Positions 45,747 through 55,686 of a stretch of DNA of 64,000 nt are shown piece by piece. The notes under the pieces were generated by a model. The model saw only the letters and a program-made list of their open reading frames with translations, searched no databases and was not told where the DNA came from. The position numbers and the translations under genes were made by a program. Source of the stretch: Saezia sanguinis (GTDB lineage: Bacteria > Pseudomonadota > Gammaproteobacteria > Burkholderiales > Burkholderiaceae_C); NCBI RefSeq assembly GCF_003991585.1, contig NZ_PQSP01000013.1, positions 1 through 64,000 on the forward strand. The letters run 5' to 3'. Each line of letters starts with the position of its first letter. The first letter of the stretch is position 1.

Positions 45747-46880
45747 TCATGCTGCAGATGTGGCAGTGCTTTTTTGCTGCACAAACCGAATCAGCGATGT
45801 GACCAGATCGGGCTGCGCCATCAGTTGGTGCTTCAGCTTTTCGAGCGCCAGTGCAGTTTCATCAAGTGACGAAAGCAAACAGGCCCAGTCTGGCGCTGAT
45901 TGTGCGCTCCATTGGCGTTCAAAATCAACCCAGGACGAAGGGGCATCAGGAACCAGGGCAAGAAAGGCGTCCAGTTTATGCTGGTGTTCGCCGTCATCTT
46001 GAATGTAAGGTTGCCAGATAAAGGGTTTGCCAGCCCAGATGGCACGGATCCAGGAGTCTTCTCCGCGTACCATGTTCAAATCGCTGCTCCATAGCAGGCA
46101 GTCAAAATCCTGCTGCGACAGAAAAGGCAGCCAGGTGATGGTGATGTGACCATATTGCAAGGTGACGGGCGACTGAGGTGCCGTGCCAGGGAGATCTGTT
46201 ACCGGAATGGACAGCAACGGGTTCAGCGCCTGTGCGGTGGCTCCCGGCGTGACCAGCAGGTGCACGGGTTTTGCGCTGTTTTGCCACTGGGCTATTAAGT
46301 CGGGCAGGCCGCGGTTGGCATAACAGAAGAGGCTGACGCGCAGATGGTCTGGCATCACAGGAATGCCATGCCGCAACAGCCAGGTGTCGGGATCAAAGTT
46401 CTGCTGCATTTGCGGTAATTCCGGCTCACGCAACAGCCCCCCGGTTTCTGGCGTGAAGCCGGGGTAATAGAACCATCGGGTTAAACCTTTGGCTGGCCCT
46501 GCCTGCTGCGGGGAGGGAAGGCCATGACACTGTGCCGCGTAAGGCTGGGCGCTGAGGTATTCCAGGTTAATCCAAATGGGAGGGGGGGATAGCACGGCTG
46601 CCTGTTGGAGATAACTGTCTGGGGCGTGGCAGCCAAAGGCTTCAATCAGAACTTCTCCAGGGGCAATATGATTGGCTGCCTCGTGCCAAGGTACAATCTG
46701 CACCTGGGGGCATGTGGCTGATGGTGTGTTCATCCATGACAGTGGCTGCGGGTCATCGATCCACAGCCGTGCAGATATCCCGCGTTGTCCCAGTTGTGTT
46801 GCCAGCCGCCAGCAGATCCCGGCATCGCCCCAGTTGTCTATAACCTGGCAAAAAATGTCCCAAACAGGTTTTTTCATCAT
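45747..46880 (-). CDS. earP: EF-P arginine rhamnosyltransferase EarP
   Basis: The protein of about 377 residues starts at ATG 46880 (or the next ATG); the frame runs further up but the family begins at KKPVWDIFCQVIDNWGDAGI. The two aspartates in DNWGD correspond to the catalytic pair Asp13/Asp17 of studied EarP, and RGEDSWIRAIWAGKPFIWQPY matches the dTDP-rhamnose-binding loop. It transfers rhamnose to Arg32 of EF-P, encoded 274 bases downstream. Together they make an activation pair for polyproline translation. Confidence 0.94.
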   Translation of the reverse strand: MMKKPVWDIFCQVIDNWGDAGICWRLATQLGQRGISARLWIDDPQPLSWMNTPSATCPQVQIVPWHEAANHIAPGEVLIEAFGCHAPDSYLQQAAVLSPPPIWINLEYLSAQPYAAQCHGLPSPQQAGPAKGLTRWFYYPGFTPETGGLLREPELPQMQQNFDPDTWLLRHGIPVMPDHLRVSLFCYANRGLPDLIAQWQNSAKPVHLLVTPGATAQALNPLLSIPVTDLPGTAPQSPVTLQYGHITITWLPFLSQQDFDCLLWSSDLNMVRGEDSWIRAIWAGKPFIWQPYIQDDGEHQHKLDAFLALVPDAPSSWVDFERQWSAQSAPDWACLLSSLDETALALEKLKHQLMAQPDLVTSLIRFVQQKSTATSAA

Positions 46881-46886
46881 GCTGTA

Positions 46887-46916
46887 TTGTCGCAAATTGG
46901 CAGAATCATTTATGCT
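46887..46916 (+). promoter_or_regulatory. Candidate uvrC promoter
   Basis: TTGTCG (46887-46892) and TATGCT (46911-46916) with an 18-base spacer lie in the 67-base gap between the divergent earP and uvrC starts. Moderate match to sigma-70 only. Confidence 0.4.
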
Positions 46917-46947
46917 GTAGGGTAACCAAAGGCCGGTTGAATTTCCC

Positions 46948-49113
46948 ATGAATCGAAAATCTCAGAAATCCAAAGATAAAAGCAGTCAGAACGGTTCAGC
47001 GCCATCCTCCCGTGTACAGAGTGAAGGCGCTGAAGAGCTTGAGCCTGCAACTGATGCACAGCAGGTCACCGATCAGGATAAACCCGCGATCAGCCCTACC
47101 GAAGCACAGCGCCAGTTATTACTGGAGACGGTTGCCGCATTGCCTGCGCTGCCTGGAGTGTATCGCTATTTTGATGCGGCAGACCAGGTACTGTATGTGG
47201 GGAAAGCGCGGAATCTGAAAAACCGTGTATCCAGCTATTTTCACCAGAACCATGAAGGCACCCGCATTGGCCTGATGGTTTCGCGCATTGCCCGCCTTGA
47301 AACCACGACGGTTCGCACAGAAGCCGAAGCACTGCTGCTGGAAAATAACCTGATCAAAACGCTGAATCCGCGCTACAACATTGTGTTTCGCGATGATAAG
47401 AGTTATCCCTACCTGCGCATCAGCGTGCACGACTATCCGCGCATCAGCTACTACCGTGGCGCAGTGAACAAACAGCATCATTACTATGGCCCTTATCCGA
47501 ATGCCTGGGCGGTCAAGGAGTCGATCCAGTTATTGCAAAAACTGTTCAAGCTGCGTACCTGTGAAGACACCGTGTTTAACCACCGTGACAGGCCGTGCCT
47601 GCTATATCAGATTAAACGCTGTTCGGGGCCGTGCGTCAAGCTGGTCAGCCAGACGGATTACCGGGCCGATGTATTGAGTGCTGAGGAGTTTTTGGAAGGG
47701 GATACAGATGCCGTGATGGGGCAGTTGCAAAGCAGGATGAATGCACATGCGCAACAACTGGAATTTGAGCAGGCGGCGCTGGTCAGAGACCAGCTCAGTG
47801 CGCTGGCCGGGGTGTTGCAACAGCAAGCCGTAGAAGCCAACAGTGCCACGCAGATGGACAAAGAGGTGGACATCATTGCGGTTAAGGTACAGGGCGGAAA
47901 AGCCTGTGTGAACCTGGCGATGGTGCGCGGTGGCAGGCATTTGGGAGACCGGGCTTATTTTCCGGCGCATGTGGAGGATGGTACGCAGGTTCGTCTGGTA
48001 GACCAGCAACTGTTGCAACCGGATGAGCAGCAGGCATCGGGCCAGAAAAAAACAGGGGCTGCCTTGCCGAGCCATACGGCGGAAAACGCGGTGCTGGAAG
48101 CATTTATTGCCCAGCACTATATTGATTTGTCTTTGCCGGCGGTATTGGTGATGAGCCAGCCGATTTCTGCAGAACTGGTTGCCACATTGCAGGAGCAGGC
48201 CGGCCGAAAAGTCCATGTGGTGACGCATCCGCGCGGGCAACGCCGGGTCTGGCTGGATATGGCAGAACAAGGGGCGTCGCTGGCACTGGCGCGGTTGCTG
48301 TCACAAGAAGGAACGCAGCGCGAGCGTACGCGGGCATTGGTGGCTGCTTTGGGGCTGGATGTGGAACGAATCGATGAGCTGCGCATTGAGTGCTTTGATA
48401 TCAGCCACACATCCGGCGAGGCAACCATGGCCTCCTGCGTGGTCTACCAGGACCACAAGATGCAAAATGCCCAGTACCGGCGTTATAACATCCGCGGCAT
48501 TACGGCGGGGGATGATTACGCCGCGATGAAACAGGTTTTGCTGCGGCGATACAGCAAAGTGGTAGAAGCCATGCAGGGCGCTGCGGCAACTGGCGAGTCG
48601 GTGGATGCTGCTGCCGACAGTGACGTGCAAGACAAAGATAAGATTGCCAGTATGGTCACGGCCCGGATGCCGGACCTGGTGCTGATTGACGGCGGAAAAG
48701 GCCAGGTAGCTGTTGCACGTGAGGTGTTTGAGCAGTTGGGGCTGGATCTTTCCTGCATTGTCGGAGTGGAAAAAGGGGAAGGGCGCAAAGTGGGGCTAGA
48801 GGAACTGGTGTTTGCCGATGGGCGCCCCAAAGTGTATCTGGGACACGATTCTGCTGCCTTGATGCTGGTGGCTGAGATTCGTGATGAGGCGCACCGCTTT
48901 GCCATTACCGGGATGCGTTCACAGCGGGCCAAGGTGCGCACCGGCGCAAGCCGGCTCGAAGATATTGCCGGCATTGGCCCCAAGCGCAGGGCAAAACTGC
49001 TGCAGCGGTTTGGCGGTGTTCGCGGTGTGGCAAATGCCAGCGAAGAGGACCTGGCAACGGTAGAGGGGATTTCCCGTGAACTGGCGCATGAAATTTACCG
49101 GGCGCTCAGATAG
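46948..49113 (+). CDS. uvrC: Excinuclease ABC subunit C
   Basis: The 721-residue UvrC makes both incisions in nucleotide excision repair after UvrA/UvrB recognition. A GIY-YIG domain begins near residue 65 ([30 protein letters not shown]), followed by the UVR motif ([17 protein letters not shown]), the RNase H-like endonuclease domain ([31 protein letters not shown]) and C-terminal helix-hairpin-helix motifs ([21 protein letters not shown]). It is about 110 residues longer than E. coli UvrC, owing to a polar N-terminal extension and a short Ala/Asp-rich insert near 541-567. Confidence 0.97.
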   Translation: MNRKSQKSKDKSSQNGSAPSSRVQSEGAEELEPATDAQQVTDQDKPAISPTEAQRQLLLETVAALPALPGVYRYFDAADQVLYVGKARNLKNRVSSYFHQNHEGTRIGLMVSRIARLETTTVRTEAEALLLENNLIKTLNPRYNIVFRDDKSYPYLRISVHDYPRISYYRGAVNKQHHYYGPYPNAWAVKESIQLLQKLFKLRTCEDTVFNHRDRPCLLYQIKRCSGPCVKLVSQTDYRADVLSAEEFLEGDTDAVMGQLQSRMNAHAQQLEFEQAALVRDQLSALAGVLQQQAVEANSATQMDKEVDIIAVKVQGGKACVNLAMVRGGRHLGDRAYFPAHVEDGTQVRLVDQQLLQPDEQQASGQKKTGAALPSHTAENAVLEAFIAQHYIDLSLPAVLVMSQPISAELVATLQEQAGRKVHVVTHPRGQRRVWLDMAEQGASLALARLLSQEGTQRERTRALVAALGLDVERIDELRIECFDISHTSGEATMASCVVYQDHKMQNAQYRRYNIRGITAGDDYAAMKQVLLRRYSKVVEAMQGAAATGESVDAAADSDVQDKDKIASMVTARMPDLVLIDGGKGQVAVAREVFEQLGLDLSCIVGVEKGEGRKVGLEELVFADGRPKVYLGHDSAALMLVAEIRDEAHRFAITGMRSQRAKVRTGASRLEDIAGIGPKRRAKLLQRFGGVRGVANASEEDLATVEGISRELAHEIYRALR

Positions 49114-49426
49114 TATCGTACTGGTGAAGCATGCTTTTTTGAGTGTGCTGCAAAGCAGCGTGTATTCGTCTTATACTTGCTGCTAATGCAGCTTTGAAAA
49201 GCTGGACAATGGCTGGATAATGATCCAGATGCTGTGATGGGCTTTCGGAGACGTCCTTATCAGTAGCGGCTTATCAGTTATGCTTGCGACGTTTGAAGTG
49301 GCCGGGTTCACAAAAAAATATGGACTTCGTTCGTTATCTGATTTGATGCTGATGTATTGATTGGATTTTGGATTTTTATATAAAACCTGCGGCGAAATAT
49401 GCCATTGATCAAAAACTGAGCCTGCG
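49114..49426. promoter_or_regulatory. uvrC-pgsA intergenic region with candidate pgsA promoter
   Basis: About 313 bases with no credible gene. TTGATT (49357-49362) and TATAAA (49379-49384) with a 16-base spacer make a fair sigma-70 promoter 42 bases before pgsA. Small stems such as CTGC-N3-GCAG occur after uvrC, but no clear terminator. Confidence 0.45.
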
Positions 49427-49999
49427 ATGTTTTTTACAATTCCTACCTTATTGACCTGGACGCGCATCATTGCCATTCCGCTGATCATCGCGGTTTATTA
49501 TGTGTTCCCGCAAGCCGCGTCATACCGTGATTTCATCGCCGCCGGGTTGTTTGCCGCAGTTGCCGTGACTGACTGGTTTGATGGTTATCTGGCGCGCAAG
49601 CTGAACCAGACATCGGCTTTTGGTGCGTTTTTAGACCCGGTTGCAGATAAATTCCTGGTTTGTGCTTCCTTGCTTATTTTGCTGGAGCTGGGTCGGATCA
49701 ACTCGTTTATTGCTCTGATCATTATCGGACGTGAGATTGCCATTACGGCGCTGCGCGAGTGGATGGCGCAGATTGGCGCTTCTGCCAGCGTGGCGGTGCA
49801 CATGGTTGGCAAAGCCAAGACCATGGTTCAGATGCTGGCGATTCCGTTTCTGTTGTTGTACCGTAAGATTTGGGTGATTGATACCGCATGGTGGGGTAGC
49901 TGCCTGATTTATATTGCAGCGATTCTGACCATCTGGTCCATGGTTTATTATTTGCGCAAAGCGATACCAGAAATTCGAAGACAGGCCAACAGGAGTTGA
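49427..49999 (+). CDS. pgsA: CDP-diacylglycerol-glycerol-3-phosphate 3-phosphatidyltransferase
   Basis: The 190-residue inner-membrane enzyme forms phosphatidylglycerophosphate from CDP-diacylglycerol, the committed step to phosphatidylglycerol and cardiolipin. The CDP-alcohol phosphotransferase motif is visible as DWFDGYLARKLNQTSAFGAFLDPVADK (D-G-x2-A-R-x8-G-x3-D-x3-D). The N-terminus, IPTLLTWTRIIAIPL, and four or more helices fit. It follows uvrC, a common proteobacterial order. Confidence 0.95.
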   Translation: MFFTIPTLLTWTRIIAIPLIIAVYYVFPQAASYRDFIAAGLFAAVAVTDWFDGYLARKLNQTSAFGAFLDPVADKFLVCASLLILLELGRINSFIALIIIGREIAITALREWMAQIGASASVAVHMVGKAKTMVQMLAIPFLLLYRKIWVIDTAWWGSCLIYIAAILTIWSMVYYLRKAIPEIRRQANRS

Positions 50000-50216
50000 T
50001 GTAAATAAGTTGAATAATGTCTGTTTATTCGATGAAACGTGTGAGAATGCGTTTAAGTTCATGTATCATTGCGGATGTCAGATCTTGCCTGAAGGCCTTA
50101 TCCAGGCGGCAGGCGGGTTACGGAGGATATGATCAAGTCTTGCAGTTTGTGGCTGAATGCCAGTGCAGGTTTGCTGTCATACAACGGTGGATAGTAGTTA
50201 TATATAGGAGGTTTTT

Positions 50217-50489
50217 GTGAATAAGACAGAACTGATTGAATACATTGCCAAGAATGCTGATATGCCTAAAGCCGCTGCTGGTCGCGCTTTGGATGCCATG
50301 ATTGCTGGTGTAAAAACCACGCTGAAGAAAAAAGGTACCGTGACTTTGGTTGGTTTTGGTACATTTTCTGTGGCTCAGCGCAAGGCCCGTACCGGGATGA
50401 ATCCGCGTACCAAAGAAAAAATCAAAATCAAAGCTGCCAAAGTGCCACGTTTTCGCCCTGGCAAAGCTTTGAAAGATGCTGTAAAATAA
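50217..50489 (+). CDS. hupB: HU-family DNA-binding protein
   Basis: The 90-residue nucleoid protein starts at GTG 50217 with a perfect AGGAGG five bases upstream. It has the full HU fold: N-terminal helices ([27 protein letters not shown]), [28 protein letters not shown] arm and [16 protein letters not shown] tail. It bends DNA non-specifically as a homodimer. It is close to IHF in size, but TLVGFGTF and the tail favour HU. It lies just ahead of tRNA-Val. Confidence 0.95.
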   Translation: MNKTELIEYIAKNADMPKAAAGRALDAMIAGVKTTLKKKGTVTLVGFGTFSVAQRKARTGMNPRTKEKIKIKAAKVPRFRPGKALKDAVK

Positions 50490-50506
50490 GCAGCTCTTTT
50501 CACAGA

Positions 50507-50524
50507 TCAGAACATAGGTTCTGA
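50507..50524 (+). other. Short stem-loop between hupB and tRNA-Val
   Basis: TCAGAAC-ATAG-GTTCTGA is a perfect 7-base stem ending 4 bases before the tRNA. There is no T-tract, so it is more likely an RNase processing or mRNA-end stem in a hupB-tRNA transcript than a terminator. Confidence 0.45.
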
Positions 50525-50528
50525 CTGT

Positions 50529-50604
50529 GGGTGCTTAGCTCAGTTGGTAGAGCGGCGCCCTTACAAGGCGTAGGTCGGCGGTTCGAACCCGTCAGCACCC
50601 ACCA
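50529..50604 (+). tRNA. tRNA-Val (anticodon UAC)
   Basis: The 76-base cloverleaf includes an encoded CCA end. Acceptor GGGTGCT pairs with AGCACCC. The D-arm is AGCTCAGTTGGTAGAGC. The anticodon stem GCGCC/GGCGT carries loop CTTACAA, giving anticodon TAC, which reads valine GUA/GUG. The T-loop is GTTCGAACC, and the discriminator is A. It lies between hupB and ppiD. Confidence 0.97.
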
Positions 50605-50705
50605 CAATACGGTGAAATTTGTGCAATGTCAGCTATAATGGCATGGCGCCAGTTTTATAGAAGCATGGCAAACCGTATTGCAGATAGATGCTTCTACATG
50701 AACAA

Positions 50706-50729
50706 GGCGGACTTCGGTTCGCCTTTTTT
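50706..50729 (+). terminator. UUCG-tetraloop intrinsic terminator after tRNA-Val
   Basis: GGCGGAC-TTCG-GTTCGCC forms a stem capped by the very stable UUCG tetraloop, followed by six T. It ends the tRNA (or hupB-tRNA) transcript about 100 bases after the tRNA and 38 bases before ppiD. Confidence 0.88.
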
Positions 50730-50767
50730 GTTGTTTTATTTAATTACCATAAAGAAGAGTTTGTGAC

Positions 50768-52684
50768 ATGCTGGATATGATTCGGACACATAAGCGGTTG
50801 ATGCTGCTGATCCTTGTTTTACTGGTTTTCCCTTCCTTCGTATTCTGGGGGATACAGTCGAGTCATATGTCTTCCGGTTCTGCCGGAGAAGTGGCCAAGA
50901 TTGCCGGCATGCCGATCACGAAGGTGCAACTGGATGCTTATCTGAAAGCCCGTGTGAGCCAGATCATGGACGAAAACCCCGGCATTGACCCGCAGGTGTT
51001 TGAGACAGCGGAGTTCAAGCAGGTTATGCTTAACCGCATGATTTTGGGGCAGTTGCAGAGCATTGCCGCGCAGGACAGCAGGTTGTTCATTTCAGACTAT
51101 GCATTGCGGGGTGCTTTGCTGCAAGATCCCAATATCCGCTCCCTCCTCAAGCCAGACGGCTCTTTGGATGTCAAAGAGTATGAGGCATTGTTACAGCGAA
51201 ATGGTTTGCAGCCACAGCGGTATGAGGAAAATGTACGCGCACGCGTTATGGAGCAGCGTTTGATGAGTGCTGTTTCTGGCGGTTTTGTTTCTCAGACAGA
51301 AATCGATCAGTTTCTTCAGATACTGGGTGAAAAATATGTGATCCGGCAACAGCTTTTTGTGCCGGCAGACTTTACCTCTCAGGTGAAGCTGTCTGACGAA
51401 GACCTGAAGCAGTATTATGAACAACATCAGAATGCTTTCAAAACGGATGAGTTTGCCAGCATTGAATATGTGGTGTTTGATGCAGAAAAATACATGGCCG
51501 GCAAGGAAATGCCCGAAAGTACGCTGCGCGAATATTATGAACAGAATCTGAGTTATTTCACCAACCCGGAACAGCGCCGGGCTAGCCACATTCTGATTGA
51601 AGTCGACCCTGATGCACCTTTGGAGCAACAGGAGCAGGGGCGTGCCAGAGCGCAGCAACTGCTGGATACGGTACGCCAGGATCCAACCAAGTTTGCCGAA
51701 ATTGCCAAAGCCAGTTCGGATGATAAGAGCAGTGCGACAGCAGGCGGTGACCTGGGCTTCTTCGGGCGTAAAGCCATGGTGCAGTCTTTTGAGGATGCCG
51801 TTTTTACGCTGCAAAAAGAGGGCGATATCAGCGACCTGGTTATAACGCCTTATGGCTACCATATTATCATGCTGACCGGTATCAAGGCTGCCGAGCCCAT
51901 GCCTTTTGAACAGGTGAAAGCAGATATTGAAAAGCAGTTGCATGCACAATGGGTGGAGCAGCAGTTTGCCCAGGTGGCCAGAGAATTCCGCAACGATGTC
52001 AACGCGGGTGAAAATACGCTGACAACGCTGGCAGATAAATATGGGCTGACAGTCGAAAAGGCTGAGCGTGTCACACCCACACCGCCAGCCGGTGCCAGCG
52101 GTGTTTTTGCCAGCCCGGCATTTTTAACGGCTGCTTTTGCACCGCAGGCACGTGAAGGTCAGCAAAATACGGCGGCAGTGGAAATTACACCAACTCAACT
52201 GGCAACGGCCCGGGTTGTGGCTTATACGCCGGCGCAGTTGAAGCCGTATGAAGAGGTTCAGGCCCAGGTGAAGGCAATGGCGACTCAGGAAAAAGCGGTT
52301 GATCTGGCCCGTGCCGCTGGTGAAGGAGCGCTGAAAACATGGCAGCAATCGCCGGAACAGGCCAACAGTGCGCCTGAACTGACCATTACCCGTCAGCTTG
52401 TGACGGGAGTGGCCCCGCAGACAGCTTCAGAAGTGTTCCGCCTGTCTTCGGCAGCACAGTTGCCACAGTCTCTGGGTGTTAATTTGAATGAAGGGGGCTA
52501 TGCACTGGTGCAGTTGCAAAGGGTAGACCCAGCAGACCCGGTGGATGCAAGCACGCGCGCCATGATTCAGTCTGCACTGATGCAACAGTCGGTCAATGCT
52601 CAGGAGCAGGCATACATGAATTACCTGCAAACAAAATATGATGTGAAAGTTTTTGCTGAGGCATTAAGAGCAAGCGGGCAGTAA
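50768..52684 (+). CDS. ppiD: Peptidyl-prolyl isomerase / periplasmic folding factor PpiD
   Basis: The 638-residue, inner-membrane-anchored periplasmic chaperone has one N-terminal helix (RLMLLILVLLVFPSFVFWGI), a SurA-like N-domain (about 40-170), and a parvulin domain (about 275-365). The latter includes RRASHILIEVD, GGDLGFFGRKAMVQSFEDAVF and SDLVITPYGYHIIMLTGI. A Gln/Ala-rich C-terminal chaperone region follows. It works at the SecYEG exit on newly exported proteins. A strong terminator follows. Confidence 0.94.
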   Translation: MLDMIRTHKRLMLLILVLLVFPSFVFWGIQSSHMSSGSAGEVAKIAGMPITKVQLDAYLKARVSQIMDENPGIDPQVFETAEFKQVMLNRMILGQLQSIAAQDSRLFISDYALRGALLQDPNIRSLLKPDGSLDVKEYEALLQRNGLQPQRYEENVRARVMEQRLMSAVSGGFVSQTEIDQFLQILGEKYVIRQQLFVPADFTSQVKLSDEDLKQYYEQHQNAFKTDEFASIEYVVFDAEKYMAGKEMPESTLREYYEQNLSYFTNPEQRRASHILIEVDPDAPLEQQEQGRARAQQLLDTVRQDPTKFAEIAKASSDDKSSATAGGDLGFFGRKAMVQSFEDAVFTLQKEGDISDLVITPYGYHIIMLTGIKAAEPMPFEQVKADIEKQLHAQWVEQQFAQVAREFRNDVNAGENTLTTLADKYGLTVEKAERVTPTPPAGASGVFASPAFLTAAFAPQAREGQQNTAAVEITPTQLATARVVAYTPAQLKPYEEVQAQVKAMATQEKAVDLARAAGEGALKTWQQSPEQANSAPELTITRQLVTGVAPQTASEVFRLSSAAQLPQSLGVNLNEGGYALVQLQRVDPADPVDASTRAMIQSALMQQSVNAQEQAYMNYLQTKYDVKVFAEALRASGQ

Positions 52685-52721
52685 GCACTGTTGGCCGTTG
52701 TTAACGGTTGGATGCCCTGAC

Positions 52722-52764
52722 ATCCTCACCATATCGGCTCAGCCTGGATATGGTGGGGATTTTT
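52722..52764 (+). terminator. Intrinsic terminator after ppiD
   Basis: ATCCTCACCATATC pairs with GATATGGTGGGGAT (one wobble) and is followed by a T-run. It lies 38 bases beyond the ppiD stop and could also slow transcription from the convergent hydrolase gene. Confidence 0.85.
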
Positions 52765-52839
52765 ATTTGCAGAAGGGCTGCTATTTTTACAACGTTGTAT
52801 AGGTATTTCACTGCCTGTGCGTAGCCCTGGCGGGTATAT

Positions 52840-53988
52840 TTACAGGGTGTCGGGGGCCAGATCTGACAGCATATGGACACCGTGGTAACGCGGTATCAGG
52901 TAAAACTCAATCAGTTCGGTCAGGTCTTTTTCATCACTGGCCGCCGGCAGCCAGTCGGGTTTTTTGTCTTTGTCTATGACAAGTGCTCGAATGCCTTCTA
53001 CCAGGTCGCCGCGCGCACAGCAGCCCATGGCCGCATTGAACTCCATTTTATAAACATCGGCAAGCGACATGGTCCGGGCCATGTCCTGCAATATCCAGGA
53101 GAGGTACAGTGAGCTTGGCGCACCGTTTCGGGCTGCCAGCATATAAGGTTCAAACCATGTGTTTTGCTGCCCAAGTTGCATCAGTTGCATGAGAAAGGTG
53201 CGGCAATCCGGTGCGTTGCACAAGGCTGCCAATTCTGCCGCATGTTCTATCAGTGTGCTGTTTTGACAGTATTGCCAACTGGCAAAGCTTTGCAGGATAT
53301 TGTGCAACGTGTGCTCGTTGTGTACCGGGTCTGTTTGCCAGTTAGCCCAGGTCAGCGCACCGATGACGTCCTGTTTGCGCTGGTGTTCAATGATCATATC
53401 GGCCAGGCCGCTGAACAAGGCGTCGGCGGCATTCAGGCGTGCCGCCGTGAGTGCGATAAAACGGCCGATACGTGCAGGAATCTGTCCCAGGAACCATGAG
53501 CCGGCGACATCGGGGAACAGGCCGATGGAAATCTCCGGCATTGAAAAGGTGGCATTTTCTGTGGCGATGCGGTAGCGTGCCCCGTGCGATAAGCCGATAC
53601 CACCGCCCATGACAAAACCGTGCAGCCACGCAATGATGGGCTTGGGGTAATGGTGGATGAAATAGTCAAGCTGGTATTCCTTGGCAAAAAATTCCTGTGC
53701 ATAAGATGGAATGTCATGCTCAGCCAACGGGTCTTGCGGGGCAGTCAGTGCCTGGTAAAGCTGTCTGAGGTCGGCACCGGCACAAAAGGCCTTGTCGCCT
53801 TCACCTTCCAGCCAGACGGCAACCATGTTGGGGTCGTAGCGCCATGCCTGTAGCTGTTGGCCGATGAGCCGGACCATCTCATACGTCAGCCCGTTGAGCG
53901 TTTTGGGGCTGTTCAGAGTGATTCTGCCAATGGTGTGAGACCCTTTGGTCGGGATAATGGCGAAGGAAACAGGTGTATTCACAGGCAT
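52840..53988 (-). CDS. 3-hydroxyisobutyryl-CoA hydrolase-like enoyl-CoA hydratase family protein
   Basis: The 382-residue crotonase-fold enzyme has the long HIBCH form rather than the roughly 260-residue hydratase. Markers are IGRITLNSPKTLNGL, KAFCAGADLRQLY (oxyanion loop), GFVMGGGIGLSHGARYRIATENATFSMPEISIGLFPDVAGS with catalytic Glu, and the C-terminal extension. In valine breakdown HIBCH releases 3-hydroxyisobutyrate from its CoA ester. No other valine genes adjoin it, so the substrate is a family-level inference. Confidence 0.87.
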   Translation of the reverse strand: MPVNTPVSFAIIPTKGSHTIGRITLNSPKTLNGLTYEMVRLIGQQLQAWRYDPNMVAVWLEGEGDKAFCAGADLRQLYQALTAPQDPLAEHDIPSYAQEFFAKEYQLDYFIHHYPKPIIAWLHGFVMGGGIGLSHGARYRIATENATFSMPEISIGLFPDVAGSWFLGQIPARIGRFIALTAARLNAADALFSGLADMIIEHQRKQDVIGALTWANWQTDPVHNEHTLHNILQSFASWQYCQNSTLIEHAAELAALCNAPDCRTFLMQLMQLGQQNTWFEPYMLAARNGAPSSLYLSWILQDMARTMSLADVYKMEFNAAMGCCARGDLVEGIRALVIDKDKKPDWLPAASDEKDLTELIEFYLIPRYHGVHMLSDLAPDTL

Positions 53989-54101
53989 TTTTTCTTTGGC
54001 TCTGGGTTGTGTCCTATCATAACGACAGTATAGGGAATATACCTGATATGGGTATCGCCTGTTTTTAAGGAAACGGGAATAGCTGATGGAAAGGATACGA
54101 T

Positions 54102-55061
54102 ATGCAACTCAGGGCATTGGGCCGATCAGGCCTGAAAACGGCACCGCTGGTTTTTGGCGGCAATGTGTTTGGCTGGACAGCAGATGAAGCCACATCTTTT
54201 TCATTGCTGGATGCGTGGCTGGACGCCGGTTTTAATATGGTGGATACGGCAGACGTCTATTCAAGCTGGGTGAGCGGGCATGTGGGGGGCGAGTCGGAAA
54301 CCGTCATTGGCAAATGGCTGAAAGCAACCGGCAAACGTGACAGGGTGATACTGGCGACCAAGTTGGGAAAACCGATGGGAGCGCGGTTAAAAGGCCTTTC
54401 CCGTACGTATATGAAGCCGGCTGTGGAGGCGTCTTTACGGCGGCTGCAAACTGATTACATTGATTTGTACCAGGCGCATGAAGACGATGCGTCAACACCT
54501 CTGGAAGAAACCCTGGGCGCGTTTGCCGACTTGATCAAAGAAGGCAAAGTCCGGGCGATTGGCGCATCCAATTACACGGCTGAGCGTTTTGAGGCGGCAT
54601 TGCATGTGAGCGAAAAACTGGGGCTGCCGCGTTATGAAAGTCTGCAGCCGGAATACAACCTGTATGACCGGCAGGGGTTTGAAGCCAGGATGCAGACACT
54701 TTGCGTGCAGAAACAAGTCGGCGTGATCAATTACTATGGACTGGCAGCCGGGTTTCTGAGCGGCAAATACCGCAGTGAAAAAGATTTGCAGGGGCGTGCC
54801 CGGGGTGTGCGCATCATAGAGAAGGGGTATATGGAGCCCCGTGGCATGCGGATACTGGCGGCGCTGGACAGCGTAGCGCAAAAGCTCAATACCACGCCGG
54901 CAGCAGTCACCCTGGCCTGGGAACTGGCGCAGCCAGGTATTACTGCACCGATTGTCAGTGCAACTTCTTTAACGCAGTTGCATGAACTGGCTCAGGCCGC
55001 TGCGCTGAAGCTGGGGCAGGATGACATGGATCTGTTGACCCAGGCTAGTCATTTGCCGTAA
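54102..55061 (+). CDS. Aldo/keto reductase
   Basis: The 319-residue TIM-barrel NADPH oxidoreductase is of the Tas/YajO-like class. The catalytic tetrad is visible as Asp in NMVDTADVYSSW, the following Tyr, Lys in ILATKLGKPMG and His in DLYQAHEDD. EYNLYDRQGFE and the C-terminal cofactor region PIVSATSLTQLHEL also fit. It reduces aldehydes or ketones; substrate unknown. Divergent from the HIBCH-like gene and convergent with speG, 3 bases between stops. Confidence 0.9.
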   Translation: MQLRALGRSGLKTAPLVFGGNVFGWTADEATSFSLLDAWLDAGFNMVDTADVYSSWVSGHVGGESETVIGKWLKATGKRDRVILATKLGKPMGARLKGLSRTYMKPAVEASLRRLQTDYIDLYQAHEDDASTPLEETLGAFADLIKEGKVRAIGASNYTAERFEAALHVSEKLGLPRYESLQPEYNLYDRQGFEARMQTLCVQKQVGVINYYGLAAGFLSGKYRSEKDLQGRARGVRIIEKGYMEPRGMRILAALDSVAQKLNTTPAAVTLAWELAQPGITAPIVSATSLTQLHELAQAAALKLGQDDMDLLTQASHLP

Positions 55062-55064
55062 GGG

Positions 55065-55604
55065 CTATTTGCGCTGTTGCCGCTTTGCCAGATAGTCGCG
55101 CTGAAGAATGCACATGCGAATGGCATCGCGATAGGCGCCATTGACGAAAAACTCTTCACGCAAAGTGCCTTCAGGCTCATACCCGAGTTGGGTATAAATA
55201 TGAATGGCCTTGGTATTTTCTTTATCGACATACAGCGATAGTTTGTGCAGGTTCAACACCTGGAAGGCGTAGTCAATGGCCATTTGGGTGGCTTGTTTGG
55301 CATAGCCGCGGCCCTGTTGCCCTGGGGCGATGATGATCTGAAACTCTGCGTGGCGGTGAATCAGGTTGATTTCAACCAGCTCGACCAGGCCGACAGGAAT
55401 GCTCTCGGCATTGGCAACGATAAAGCGCCGCTCACTCTGGTCGTGCGTATGGCGTTGGTAAATTTCAACCAGTTCGTCAAAAGATACAAAAGGTTCTTCA
55501 AACCAGTAACGCATGACAACGGCGTTGTTGTCCAGCGTATGAACAAATCTGAGGTCTTCCCGCTCCAAGGGGCGCAGGGTAATTAGGTTATTGATATCTG
55601 TCAT
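55065..55604 (-). CDS. speG: Spermidine N1-acetyltransferase
   Basis: The protein of about 179 residues is nearly the same throughout as remembered E. coli Spe[62 protein letters not shown] (GNAT motif A leading to QGRGYAKQA), [14 protein letters not shown] and [17 protein letters not shown]. It acetylates spermidine and spermine with acetyl-CoA to limit polyamine toxicity. ATG 55604 is chosen over GTG 55616 because GTGAG precedes it at good spacing. Confidence 0.94.
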   Translation of the reverse strand: MTDINNLITLRPLEREDLRFVHTLDNNAVVMRYWFEEPFVSFDELVEIYQRHTHDQSERRFIVANAESIPVGLVELVEINLIHRHAEFQIIIAPGQQGRGYAKQATQMAIDYAFQVLNLHKLSLYVDKENTKAIHIYTQLGYEPEGTLREEFFVNGAYRDAIRMCILQRDYLAKRQQRK

Positions 55605-55686
55605 AAAAGCACTCACAATGGGAGTTTTGAGGTATCTCCCTGGGCTCTATTTTAGCTTTGTTGTGTGCCGTGCTCAGCGCATGGGG

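Noticed and set aside
49183-49488. 101-codon reverse frame between uvrC and pgsA
   Set aside because: It overlaps the pgsA start and promoter, and no start signal or protein-like pattern is visible.
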